A stretch of 64,000 nucleotides of DNA from a virus, in IMG/VR virus record IMGVR_UViG_3300030419_006795, positions 37,933 to 101,932 of that record; one strand, 5' to 3'. Under the pieces are notes generated by a model. The model was not told the DNA's origin and did no database searches. It saw only the letters and a list, made by a program, of their open reading frames with translations. Made by a program: the position numbers and the translations under genes. Positions within the stretch are counted from its first letter, which is position 1; each line of letters starts with the position of its first letter. Shown here piece after piece: positions 1-8,542 of this stretch.

Positions 1-1179
1 GTTTAGTTTCCTTAAATCACCGAAGTTTTTGCCAGCCTTAACAGTTGTCGAAAACTTGTCCAATTTGTTATTGGAGAACAGTTCGACTAACTCTGGTATG
101 TGGCCTTTATCCTCATTTGCCATATCAATCACAATCTCATCATGCACGGAAAATGCAATTTTTGATTTTTTATCTTTCAAAAAATTATGAATCACATTCA
201 TGCGATCGGATATAGTGTCGGCACACGTACTTTGCAGGCAATAATTTAATGCCTTCTCTTTGTTGACTTTGATCCGCCTGCCATAGACGGTTTGAAGCTC
301 CCCGTCGCTCCAGTACTTCTCAATAATTTTATCACGATCGTAGAATTCAGAACTTACATCATCAGACTTGGGGTTATAGAGCCATGCAAAAAATCTCTTT
401 TTAGCTTCATCGCGATCGAGTGTTTTATCAAATATATTTTTTGCATTCCATTCATGGATGTCGTGCTCTGGCTGTTGTTCCCCCAAAAGGGACAGCAGCG
501 TTCTGACTTCGGCTCCATTGTAATCCAAAGCCAGTAGCCAATCATTTTGTGGCTTAATTACCCCCCTCAAGGCTTTCGGCATTGTCAATATTGGAAAAGA
601 ATCTGGGGTGTTAGTAAACCGGCCTGTTTTTGTTCCGAATATGTTGTATGAGCAGCGTTTTTCGTATTTTTTCAAATTATGAAGATAGCCCTTCATAGCA
701 TGCGAGAGGCTAGCCTTTTGAATAGAATTATAATCGATGTTTAGTTGCTGGTGTTTTATGTCGTATACTGTTTTGTATGTTTCGCTCAAGAAATCGTAGT
801 TGTCGGGTTTATCATAATTTTCAAAAACATGCTTTGTGATGTTGTTTCGAACATTAAAGAATTCCTTCAAAAACCCATGAGGTACCAAATCATACAAACA
901 ATTGTCATATAATGAAACTTTAGCTATTTGAAAGGTTTTCAAATATGCCTCAAACTTCTTTTTCACGCGCTTCCAATCGCCCAGCAGGTGCTCGGGGCAT
1001 ACTTCGGCCAATTGTTGACCGTTTGCATAAATATATGCATATTCAACATCCATATTGTCCAGATAAGCTGCGTATTTCCACGTTTTGGTTAAATTCTCCG
1101 GTAGCTTATTGAATATAAGCTCCCCACCAGAATAGACACCAACACAGCTTTTGTTGTCATCAATAGCTTGAAATATCAC
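1..1179 (-). CDS. Family A DNA polymerase, polymerase domain only (3' end cut by window edge)
   Basis: Replicative or repair DNA polymerase of the Pol I (A) family. Reading the minus strand gives 393 codons with no stop before the edge. The motif KTGRFTNTP lies near residue 184, motif A (DYNGAEVR) near 219-226, the O-helix region with R/K and FFAWLYN near 256-268, and motif C (HDE) at 346-348. The last visible residues look like the end of a family A fold, so only a few residues are probably missing. The GTG start at 1179 has AGGGG just upstream and overlaps the previous gene by 20 bases. No 3'-5' exonuclease domain precedes the polymerase domain: the roughly 150 N-terminal residues carry no ExoI-III motif I can see. 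The family call is firm; whether it is the main replicase is inference. Confidence 0.92.
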   Translation of the reverse strand, partial: MIFQAIDDNKSCVGVYSGGELIFNKLPENLTKTWKYAAYLDNMDVEYAYIYANGQQLAEVCPEHLLGDWKRVKKKFEAYLKTFQIAKVSLYDNCLYDLVPHGFLKEFFNVRNNITKHVFENYDKPDNYDFLSETYKTVYDIKHQQLNIDYNSIQKASLSHAMKGYLHNLKKYEKRCSYNIFGTKTGRFTNTPDSFPILTMPKALRGVIKPQNDWLLALDYNGAEVRTLLSLLGEQQPEHDIHEWNAKNIFDKTLDRDEAKKRFFAWLYNPKSDDVSSEFYDRDKIIEKYWSDGELQTVYGRRIKVNKEKALNYCLQSTCADTISDRMNVIHNFLKDKKSKIAFSVHDEIVIDMANEDKGHIPELVELFSNNKLDKFSTTVKAGKNFGDLRKLN

Positions 1180-2455
1180 GTGCACCCCTATAAATTGCCA
1201 TGTTTAGTTTATATTGCTCTTCTTGGGTCAGACCTTTAGCAAAATTATGATAGGATCCAGATTCACCGGAAACGTCACAAATTGCAATCTCCATCATCCA
1301 TAATATATCCCTAATGGGTAGTTTGTCAACCATTTTTGAAAGATTGTTGTATAAAATGTGTAAATTCTCTTCATTTAAGATTGAATTTGATTCGATATTT
1401 CTCAATCTAAGATACAACCACAGCCAGTAATGAGTTGAATAAAGCTTGGTAGCATATTGAATCGTTATCTCTTTGCGTGTTATGCCCCTAATCATCGTTT
1501 CACCATTCGAGCACATAAAGGGCTCAGTATCATAAGGATTAAGAGCAACAAAAGAATTATACATGCCCACAAGCGTTGTAATAAGCAACTCAAATCCGTC
1601 CGGTGCTGCTATATCGTAATATGATGTGAGCACAATGTCAACATGCTCTAGATCACTATTTACAGCCGGTCGCACATCGTAATTCTCCATATATCTTTCC
1701 ATCTGGGTCGATCCAAGATCTGCAATCATTCGCCATGGCGCAGATGCGTCAACATAGAATCCGTGTTCGCGCGCATTGTTTAAATAAAATTCAAAATTGG
1801 GACTAGAAATAAATGCATCAAACTTTCTTTGATCGTCGTCATAGTTTAAGCTTGATATTTCGACCACCAGCCCACTAACCAAGGGCGAACAGAATCTGCT
1901 TTTTATAAAACCAGATCGAGTGACAGGTATTTTGTCGGCGAATTGATAAAATAAACCCTCTACAGTTCTCATAAAATCTTGAAAATTTTTAATTTGTAAA
2001 TTTTTATCAAAAACATGCTGATTTATTGCATTAAAAATGTTTTGTCGATGTTTGGCGTACTCTGCGTCTGCACTTATGTGACCCTTGTATGGCACAATAT
2101 TACTTAAAAATGTTTCATTGGTGGCTAATTCACCTTTATATTGTTTTTTTCTAAAAGCTGCTTTAAAGTCCGCAAAAGCATCAGCAACAAAATTAACCAA
2201 TCGTATTTGTGATTCACTGCGGGATTCAAGGCTTTTGAGTGAGGGTCCGGTAAGCGCTTTTGGTCTCAAAATTATAGGGGCGGGCAATCTGGCAACCCTA
2301 CCATACAGTTGAAATTCATACAAATTGAAAAATACAAAATTTGCATATCTTTCTGAATAGTCTATCAACAGGTTGTCTGTGTTGTATATGGTTTTTTCAT
2401 TGAATATACCCCGTGCGTTTACTAATCGATTTGATCCTTTAAATGATTTTGCCAT
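1160..2455 (-). CDS. Unrecognised protein, probably virion or baseplate associated
   Basis: A 431-residue soluble protein I do not recognise. It has no signal peptide or clear membrane segment, and it is rich in aromatic residues in its second half. ATG follows AGGAGAATAAAA, a good ribosome binding site, 11 bases after the stop of the baseplate hub-like gene. Its 3' end overlaps the DNA polymerase start by 20 bases, which suggests translational coupling. Position at the end of the tail cluster makes a tail or baseplate role plausible, but this is inferred from context only. Confidence 0.8.
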   Translation of the reverse strand: MAKSFKGSNRLVNARGIFNEKTIYNTDNLLIDYSERYANFVFFNLYEFQLYGRVARLPAPIILRPKALTGPSLKSLESRSESQIRLVNFVADAFADFKAAFRKKQYKGELATNETFLSNIVPYKGHISADAEYAKHRQNIFNAINQHVFDKNLQIKNFQDFMRTVEGLFYQFADKIPVTRSGFIKSRFCSPLVSGLVVEISSLNYDDDQRKFDAFISSPNFEFYLNNAREHGFYVDASAPWRMIADLGSTQMERYMENYDVRPAVNSDLEHVDIVLTSYYDIAAPDGFELLITTLVGMYNSFVALNPYDTEPFMCSNGETMIRGITRKEITIQYATKLYSTHYWLWLYLRLRNIESNSILNEENLHILYNNLSKMVDKLPIRDILWMMEIAICDVSGESGSYHNFAKGLTQEEQYKLNMAIYRGARDISSY

Positions 2456-2466
2456 TTTTTATTCTC

Positions 2467-5400
2467 CTATTCATCGGGCAGGCGCGTATACCGTTTCTCG
2501 CCTGTTCTCGAATTTTCGACGTACCCAACAACATCGCCGGCCTGTGCCTCGTTGGGCGTCACGACGATGCCGATCCGGTCGAACTTTCCTCTTTCGTCGA
2601 GGCTAACATTGTCAATTTGTTTTGGTAGAGATTCGCAGTCTTCTGCCGCTTCGGCCATCACAGACGGCGCCAATTCAGGATCATGGCGGCCGCCTCGTGC
2701 AACCCATGTGGCATATAGCGTTGTTTCGTATATTCCGCTTGTGATTTTACTGGCGGTCTTTGTAATCATATAATATCCGCCCATTCCGAGCTGCCAAGCG
2801 AGACTGCCGTACCCATCGTCTCCTTTATCATCTTGTGGTGATCCCATCATTGAACCCAAACCGCGTGGGTCAACATATATGTACGATCCCGGAAAATAAT
2901 TTAAATTGCCAAACATGGTAATCGTTACCGCATAGGGTTCCCTAACTTGAGCCAAGCCTTCGTAACCCTCTTGTTCAAGCATCATTTCTTTGAAATATTT
3001 CTGTTCGGCTTTTTGAAATTGTATATTTTTAACCATACCCTCGCCGCGGCCGATTTCAAAATGAGGAATACCGACTTGGGCATCGTTCACATAATGACCT
3101 TTTCTGTTGTGGGGATAGGCGCGAGAAGCATAAAATACAATATATTGGTATGTCGGCTTGCTTTCTGTGGCCAGCTTATCTACGGAATCTGAGGTTCTAA
3201 TCAGAGCCCGTGAACCTTTTTGAGTTATTTCATCTATGTCGATTCTTTTCATGCCGGATTTGGATGCTGCCATGGTGGCCGGGTCGGCGCCTCGAACTGA
3301 GGCTAGCCCAGAAAGATAACTGACTCGGGCATGAACTTTTGAAATTGCTGAAGATCCAAAACACTCGGCATCCCCAGCAGTTGTAAGAATACTATTCATC
3401 AAGTCTTTGACAAAATTACTCAATGGATATTCAGGCTCTCCGCCTTTCGAGATTACTTTGCCCATAAACCATTCCACAAAATAATCAATAGATACCGGGA
3501 CGTCTGCCATGTTGGCCCTGTAAATTGCGCCTGTTTTTGGTTCCACTAATTCGATATCTCCGGTCAGAATTCTTAAACCTTGGAAGGAGTGAGAAAAAGA
3601 TAGAAAATCTCCATCAACATCCGGATTGCCTGATGCTATATTGTGTGCGTCCGAGGTATATTCAGAAATGTTTCCAAGGCCTGCGTCGAGCAAGTCGCCA
3701 AGAAAAAAGAAGGGCAGTATGTATTCCTTGTTTGATGTGGGGCGACGAATTAATCCAGTTAAATTTTCAGGTAAATCTTTCTTTTTATCATAGGCATCTA
3801 TTATATTAAGGATGTCTTTTTCAACATCATTTTGGACAAAGTTTTCACCTTCTTCTATCTCAAGTGAGTCGTCTTCAGCCCATGGGCCTAGCTTATTAAA
3901 ACTATCTAGGGCCGCCATGGGTATGATATGATAAAATATCTTTTTTTCGCTTCCTAATTTTTCCAATAATGTTTTCAAAGCAGTCTTTTTGTCTCTCTCT
4001 GCTTCCAAGGATAATTCTTTTTTCAATTTTGATTTTTCTTCCGAGGTACAGTCAGATTTAGAAATTATTCTAAGGGTGGACTCTCTTTTTAAGTACTTTT
4101 CCATTAAATCGGTATTTGTTAGAACATTTGCATACTTTGTTGAAAAAGCCGCATCAATATATGCCATATAATCAATATCGAAAGTAACCCTGCCCAGATC
4201 ATCAACGTTAAATGTGTGAGAAACCATTGTTAAATTAAAGATCACAGAAGAGTTTTCTATCGCTGTTCTTAACTCCTGATCTTTAAACAGCTCCTTATCC
4301 AAGCCAGATCTAGGTACTGACCAACCAGCAATAACTTTGATCCTGTAGCTTTCAGGAAATGAGTCCCGGTTTGGATCTTTTTTTCCGCCGGAGGCGCTGC
4401 TGGTTCTTAGTGCCAAGTCAACATATCTAAAGGTTTGCCCAGAATTGCTCCTTCGAATTCTAATTATGTCGTTAAATGAATCGAAATGCATGCTTAGCTT
4501 AGCTTTTATCGCTTTTTTGGCTGTAAAAAAGTTACTACCATCAAAGGTTATGTCAAAGCTGTTTAGGCCGGATCCGGCGCCGCGGGCAGAGCGACTTTCA
4601 AAGACTGTCATGTCGGTTCGGGTTACGTGTGTGTCAAAAAGTATTTCGTTATGCCGTTCGGTACCATTCGGCAATCTATGTACCTTAAATATTCTCAGTA
4701 ACGGTATCAATGCCGATATCTGTGCTGTCGTTAGGTTATTTAATTCTTCGCTTTTTGAGTTCCCGATTAATTTATTCATTAATCCAAAGGGCTCACCTAC
4801 AACGGGAATTGAGGTATTTGAAACTCCGTCAAAATATGGTAATTTTCTACTACGATCAACCTCATCAACTACGTATCCGGAATGAAGCGTTGCGCTAAAT
4901 TTTGCAAAACGTTTTATGCGACTCAACAAATAGCACTGTTGTCTGAATCTCTGTTGTTGTCCGTATGTCTTCCCGGCAACTGTCCCGGCAACACCTGATG
5001 CCGCGCGGGATCCGGCCGGTGCACCGGTGGCGGCCGTGGACGGGCGCGTTTTTGGCGCAAGACCCATAGCCGCAGCCATTGGGCGGCCTTTTTCCCCATA
5101 CCAAGCCGGATACAAAGGCGCAGGAACATAACCTTCAGATGGTTGCTCTCCGGGCTTAAGAATCTTGATTCCTGCGTCTTCCATGGACTTGTTGCTTTTA
5201 GCTACGGTTTCATCATAGGCAGCAAGGGTTTTCTCTGCGTCTATGAGTTCTTTATGTGGGGATTCTGTCTCGGGTATGCCTAATGCTGTAATTTGCTCCC
5301 GTGTTCTCGCTAGCGTGTCTGAGTAGCCAACCCAACCCATATCGCCCGTTGCAATCTCGTCAATATAGCCAGAATTCGGAGAACCGTTGTACTTTTGGAT

Positions 5401-5562
5401 TGCAGTGGAAAGATTTGTTTGGTATGTATCAGCTAGGGCACGTGCCGCATTTTTGCGCTCTGTTTCTTCGCGGGCCGTTTGCCTCTGCTTCTCGGCGCTG
5501 GCGCCGTAGTTATATCTCTTCCCGATATTTGACCAAGTAACTGGTGCCCCATTATCACTCAT
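2467..5562 (-). CDS. Large baseplate hub-like tail protein
   Basis: A 1031-residue virion protein. Residues 1-130 are charged and helical (QRQTAREETERKNAARAL), followed by a Pro/Ala/Gly-rich linker near 150-200. The middle carries beta-rich segments such as LGRVTFDIDYMAY near 450. The C-terminal part (about 865-935) contains VTITMFGNLNYFPGSYIYVDP and GGYYMITKTASKITSGIYETTL, a pattern I associate with gp27/late-control-D hub proteins, which form the ring on which the tail tube sits. It lies directly downstream of the gp53-like gene, whose stop TAG is 2 bases away, so coupling is likely. The hub assignment rests on this short pattern and on synteny; it could be another baseplate protein. Confidence 0.65.
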   Translation of the reverse strand: MSDNGAPVTWSNIGKRYNYGASAEKQRQTAREETERKNAARALADTYQTNLSTAIQKYNGSPNSGYIDEIATGDMGWVGYSDTLARTREQITALGIPETESPHKELIDAEKTLAAYDETVAKSNKSMEDAGIKILKPGEQPSEGYVPAPLYPAWYGEKGRPMAAAMGLAPKTRPSTAATGAPAGSRAASGVAGTVAGKTYGQQQRFRQQCYLLSRIKRFAKFSATLHSGYVVDEVDRSRKLPYFDGVSNTSIPVVGEPFGLMNKLIGNSKSEELNNLTTAQISALIPLLRIFKVHRLPNGTERHNEILFDTHVTRTDMTVFESRSARGAGSGLNSFDITFDGSNFFTAKKAIKAKLSMHFDSFNDIIRIRRSNSGQTFRYVDLALRTSSASGGKKDPNRDSFPESYRIKVIAGWSVPRSGLDKELFKDQELRTAIENSSVIFNLTMVSHTFNVDDLGRVTFDIDYMAYIDAAFSTKYANVLTNTDLMEKYLKRESTLRIISKSDCTSEEKSKLKKELSLEAERDKKTALKTLLEKLGSEKKIFYHIIPMAALDSFNKLGPWAEDDSLEIEEGENFVQNDVEKDILNIIDAYDKKKDLPENLTGLIRRPTSNKEYILPFFFLGDLLDAGLGNISEYTSDAHNIASGNPDVDGDFLSFSHSFQGLRILTGDIELVEPKTGAIYRANMADVPVSIDYFVEWFMGKVISKGGEPEYPLSNFVKDLMNSILTTAGDAECFGSSAISKVHARVSYLSGLASVRGADPATMAASKSGMKRIDIDEITQKGSRALIRTSDSVDKLATESKPTYQYIVFYASRAYPHNRKGHYVNDAQVGIPHFEIGRGEGMVKNIQFQKAEQKYFKEMMLEQEGYEGLAQVREPYAVTITMFGNLNYFPGSYIYVDPRGLGSMMGSPQDDKGDDGYGSLAWQLGMGGYYMITKTASKITSGIYETTLYATWVARGGRHDPELAPSVMAEAAEDCESLPKQIDNVSLDERGKFDRIGIVVTPNEAQAGDVVGYVENSRTGEKRYTRLPDE

Positions 5563-5564
5563 AA

Positions 5565-5900
5565 CTAATACCCTAGCATGTCATAAACCCTGCTAAGGGG
5601 GGTTGGAATATGAATCACTTCGCCCGGAGACATGTGAGCTTCAGTTGGCGCCGTATTAAACCATGCAATTATCCACCATAAACTTGCTTCGCCGTAAAAC
5701 TGATCGGCTAGCCTGTAGAACCTGTCTCCTGCTGTCCAAACATGCGGAGTTAGATTAACCAACGAACGATCATATACAGATGGGTGTCTTAAATTTGCGG
5801 AGTTGTAGTGTTCCACTATTTTGATTTTTCTCCGATCTCTCAATTCGTCATAAACTTCGTTGTCATTCGTAACGACTGTTCTGTTGCTATATCTTCCCAT
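5565..5900 (-). CDS. LysM-like baseplate wedge protein (gp53-like)
   Basis: A 111-residue protein with the LysM-like core WTAGDRFYRLADQFYGEASL followed by WWIIAWFN, typical of gp53-type baseplate wedge proteins and other phage LysM-like tail proteins. In T4, gp53 joins wedges into the baseplate. The C-terminal PGEVIHIPTPLSRV fits the end of a LysM fold. ATG follows AAAGGAAAA. It sits between the gp48/gp54-like pair and the hub-like gene, which agrees with a baseplate role. The LysM-like fold is seen in the sequence; the gp53 equivalence is inference. Confidence 0.75.
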   Translation of the reverse strand: MGRYSNRTVVTNDNEVYDELRDRRKIKIVEHYNSANLRHPSVYDRSLVNLTPHVWTAGDRFYRLADQFYGEASLWWIIAWFNTAPTEAHMSPGEVIHIPTPLSRVYDMLGY

Positions 5901-5912
5901 CTCAATTTTCCT

Positions 5913-7220
5913 TTATTTTTTATTGGCCTTGTTTCTTCGTATTCGTCTTATTGCATTGGCCGTATTGTAGTCATTCTGGGGGTTGGTTCCAAAGCCGGGA
6001 CTCCACGGTGCGTTGTTCTGGCCGGTATGATCGCGGTTGTATGGCCAATCAGCACTAGAGCCTCGGCTCCTTCGGCCAGTCTCCCTGTTCCCTCTTCTGT
6101 TGAAATAGTCTTCGGCGCCTCTGGCAGCGGAAGCTCTCATGTTAGAACACCTTCCGCCTGCGCATGCGGCCGCATCATGTTTTGCCAGCGCTCTTCCAAA
6201 TAATCCATTATATCTCGCTTGAGCATTTAAAATATCAGCTTCTTTATCGCGAAATTCGCGTTCGGACTTGATTAGACCATCTATGTCATCTTGCGTAAGG
6301 CCCGCTTGAAAATGAGTCTCACCATCGTTTATACCATATGGCCAATTGCTAGATCCGTCACTAAAAGCTGCTGATTGCGCGCCGCCGGCTTTACCGGGGG
6401 TGCGAATAATTCCGTTTTCGTCCCATCCAAGCGGTATTTCGTGAACTGGAGCAAATGTTATATCGACTTCTATTAGTTTTGGTATAATTGCCCCTTGGCC
6501 GTGAAAAACACCAACATCTGTATCTAAATTTAGATTCACGGTGACGCTGGTTATAGCACCCAACAGCCCAGTTGGTGTGCCGCCCTGTATTCCGCTGCGG
6601 CCGACAGTTTGTCTGGCATATGAAATTGCCGACCTTACTCGGGCGGTACCGCGCGTGCTTGGGCCAACGACACGGTACCCATGGTGACTTTTAATGTTGA
6701 TTCCCGGATCACCCGAAGCGTGTCTTGAAACCATGTTCATAAACTGCATTCTGACAAGCGGAGATTGCACCAGATGCGTGCGTGAGGGGCCCGCGGTATG
6801 GTGTGTTGCGCTATATCCCGGATATAACATCTTTAAAAACACCTGAAGTCTGGCTAAGTTTTCCACTGCCTCGCTTAATGTGGCAGCGGGCACCTTCCAT
6901 CCGATAGATATTTCTCTACTTGTATTCTTATAGCCGTACACTGGATCGTGTCTGCCGAATATAACCTCTGTATTCCAGTCAGAGCTGTAAGTTTCCACAA
7001 AATTGGTGATAAAAGCCTTGAAAGGAATATATGTATTTGTTCCAACATGTTCAAATCCCAAAATAGAGCCCTTTAGGTTGGCCATGGCATCGGATCCATC
7101 CATATATGGCTGGACCATGGGGGCAATGCCCGGGAATTGAGAACTACCTGCCGGAGTGCTAATTGAATGCATTTCTCCAGTGTCTGTATAATACTTAAGG
7201 GCGTCAAATAAGTTAGCCAT
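5913..7220 (-). CDS. Tail-tube/baseplate junction protein, second of a tandem pair (gp54/gp48-like by position)
   Basis: A 435-residue paralogue of the gene immediately upstream. Both share GSDDLANLK-type N-termini, a segment like FKAFITNFVETYSSDWN, then FGRHDPVYGYKNT, then IGWKVPAATLSEAVENL. The C-terminal 100 residues are charged and variable. ATG sits directly after the TAG of the upstream paralogue, whose last codons (GGAGGAGGA) double as the ribosome binding site. In T4 the genes after the tape measure are 48 and 54, two paralogous proteins that cap the baseplate and start the tail tube. The position here is the same, so this is probably one of them, though I see no direct sequence match. 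Confidence 0.7.
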   Translation of the reverse strand: MANLFDALKYYTDTGEMHSISTPAGSSQFPGIAPMVQPYMDGSDAMANLKGSILGFEHVGTNTYIPFKAFITNFVETYSSDWNTEVIFGRHDPVYGYKNTSREISIGWKVPAATLSEAVENLARLQVFLKMLYPGYSATHHTAGPSRTHLVQSPLVRMQFMNMVSRHASGDPGINIKSHHGYRVVGPSTRGTARVRSAISYARQTVGRSGIQGGTPTGLLGAITSVTVNLNLDTDVGVFHGQGAIIPKLIEVDITFAPVHEIPLGWDENGIIRTPGKAGGAQSAAFSDGSSNWPYGINDGETHFQAGLTQDDIDGLIKSEREFRDKEADILNAQARYNGLFGRALAKHDAAACAGGRCSNMRASAARGAEDYFNRRGNRETGRRSRGSSADWPYNRDHTGQNNAPWSPGFGTNPQNDYNTANAIRRIRRNKANKK

Positions 7221-8471
7221 CTATCCTCCTCCTTCTTCGTCGCCGGGTGACGGATATCCGGCTGCAGCATAACCTGCCGCCATCCTATAGGGATCTCTTC
7301 TCAAAGATGGATCACGCATTCTTTTATTATAGTATTTGGCATCGGCGCGTTTAAAAACGCCCCCCATGAAGCCAGCATGCCTGACTTGGGCAATTTGCCG
7401 GGCGGCTTCTTTATCAGCACGCTCCTGAAGAAGGGCAACCCTATCACTTTGGGCGCTAGCCATGGCATCAAGAGTCTCCCCTTGCAGCATTGGATCAAAA
7501 TCTGGGCCTATTCCGTACGGGAATGAAGAATGAGCGGCCAACGAAGTTTGCATTTTGTTGCCGGCATACCCAGCATATCTGGATTTGTCGAAATCTGAAA
7601 AACCACCCATCGCGGTGGATTTGTGTAATCTATACGAAGGAAGGGCATTGCCGTTGCTATCGCGCTCAGGAACCCACTTGTCAGATGACATGTTCCAGCC
7701 AAGAAGACCTTCGTGAATCGGATTAAATTCCATAGTTATTTCTATCAGCTTTGGAACAATAGCTCCATCGCCATGGAAAACGCCAGCATCTCCTTCGACA
7801 TGATGGTTAACCGTGATGCTTGAAATAACACCCAGAAGACCCGTATCGGTGCTGGTTTCAAATGTAACACTTCCCGGGCGTGCGCCGCTAGCACGATCGG
7901 CGCGCATACCTAGGCGCCGGCGCATATTGCGCGGAGTGCCGATGCTGACTGTGGGGCTGGTTGGGCCTGCGTTGGTTATCATGTTGGTAAACTTTAGTCG
8001 CACTAACGGTGGCGACGTCATGCCTAATGCATTGTACGCTAGATCTTTATCGGGGCCGGGATTTGTGTTATAGGAAGGGTATTGGTACCTTATAAGGTTT
8101 TGAACTTTTTCTAAGTTTTCGATGCCTTCAGCTAAACTGGCAGCCGGAATATTCCAGCCGATTGAAATGCTCCTTTGTGTGTTGCGAAATTGCAACAAAG
8201 GATCTGGTCGACCAAACACGGTCGCCTTTTCCCAGCTAGAATCATAATTTTCATTAAACTGAGTTATAAAGGCTTTAAAAAATACAGAATTTCCAGATGG
8301 GATATGTTTGAACCCAAGTATTGAATGTTTAAGATTCGCTAGATCATCCGAGCCATCGCTAAATGCATATGTGGCCACGCCCGGGCGCTGAGTACTGTTT
8401 GTTCTATGAACTTCGCCAGTAATCGAGGCGTACTTATTCGTATTAAAATTTGGTATGGTTTCGTCTGCCAT
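7221..8471 (-). CDS. Tail-tube/baseplate junction protein, first of a tandem pair (gp48/gp54-like by position)
   Basis: A 416-residue virion protein paralogous to the next gene. Shared blocks are SILGFKHIPSG, FKAFITQFNENYDSSWE, VFGRPDPLLQFRNTQRSISIGWNIPAASLAEGIENL, and a later DTGLLGVISSITVNHHVEGDAGVFHGDGAIVPKLIE-like region that occurs in both copies. The final 60 residues are Arg/Ala/Gly rich. The start ATG follows GAGGGAGAG. It lies just downstream of the tape measure gene. Tail-tube initiation is inferred from synteny with T4 genes 29-48-54. Confidence 0.7.
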   Translation of the reverse strand: MADETIPNFNTNKYASITGEVHRTNSTQRPGVATYAFSDGSDDLANLKHSILGFKHIPSGNSVFFKAFITQFNENYDSSWEKATVFGRPDPLLQFRNTQRSISIGWNIPAASLAEGIENLEKVQNLIRYQYPSYNTNPGPDKDLAYNALGMTSPPLVRLKFTNMITNAGPTSPTVSIGTPRNMRRRLGMRADRASGARPGSVTFETSTDTGLLGVISSITVNHHVEGDAGVFHGDGAIVPKLIEITMEFNPIHEGLLGWNMSSDKWVPERDSNGNALPSYRLHKSTAMGGFSDFDKSRYAGYAGNKMQTSLAAHSSFPYGIGPDFDPMLQGETLDAMASAQSDRVALLQERADKEAARQIAQVRHAGFMGGVFKRADAKYYNKRMRDPSLRRDPYRMAAGYAAAGYPSPGDEEGGG

Positions 8472-8542
8472 GGCTCTCTCCCTCTGTTATAACTACTATC
8501 TTTTCAAATAATTGTTTAATTTAAATTGTCTTTTAAATGCGT

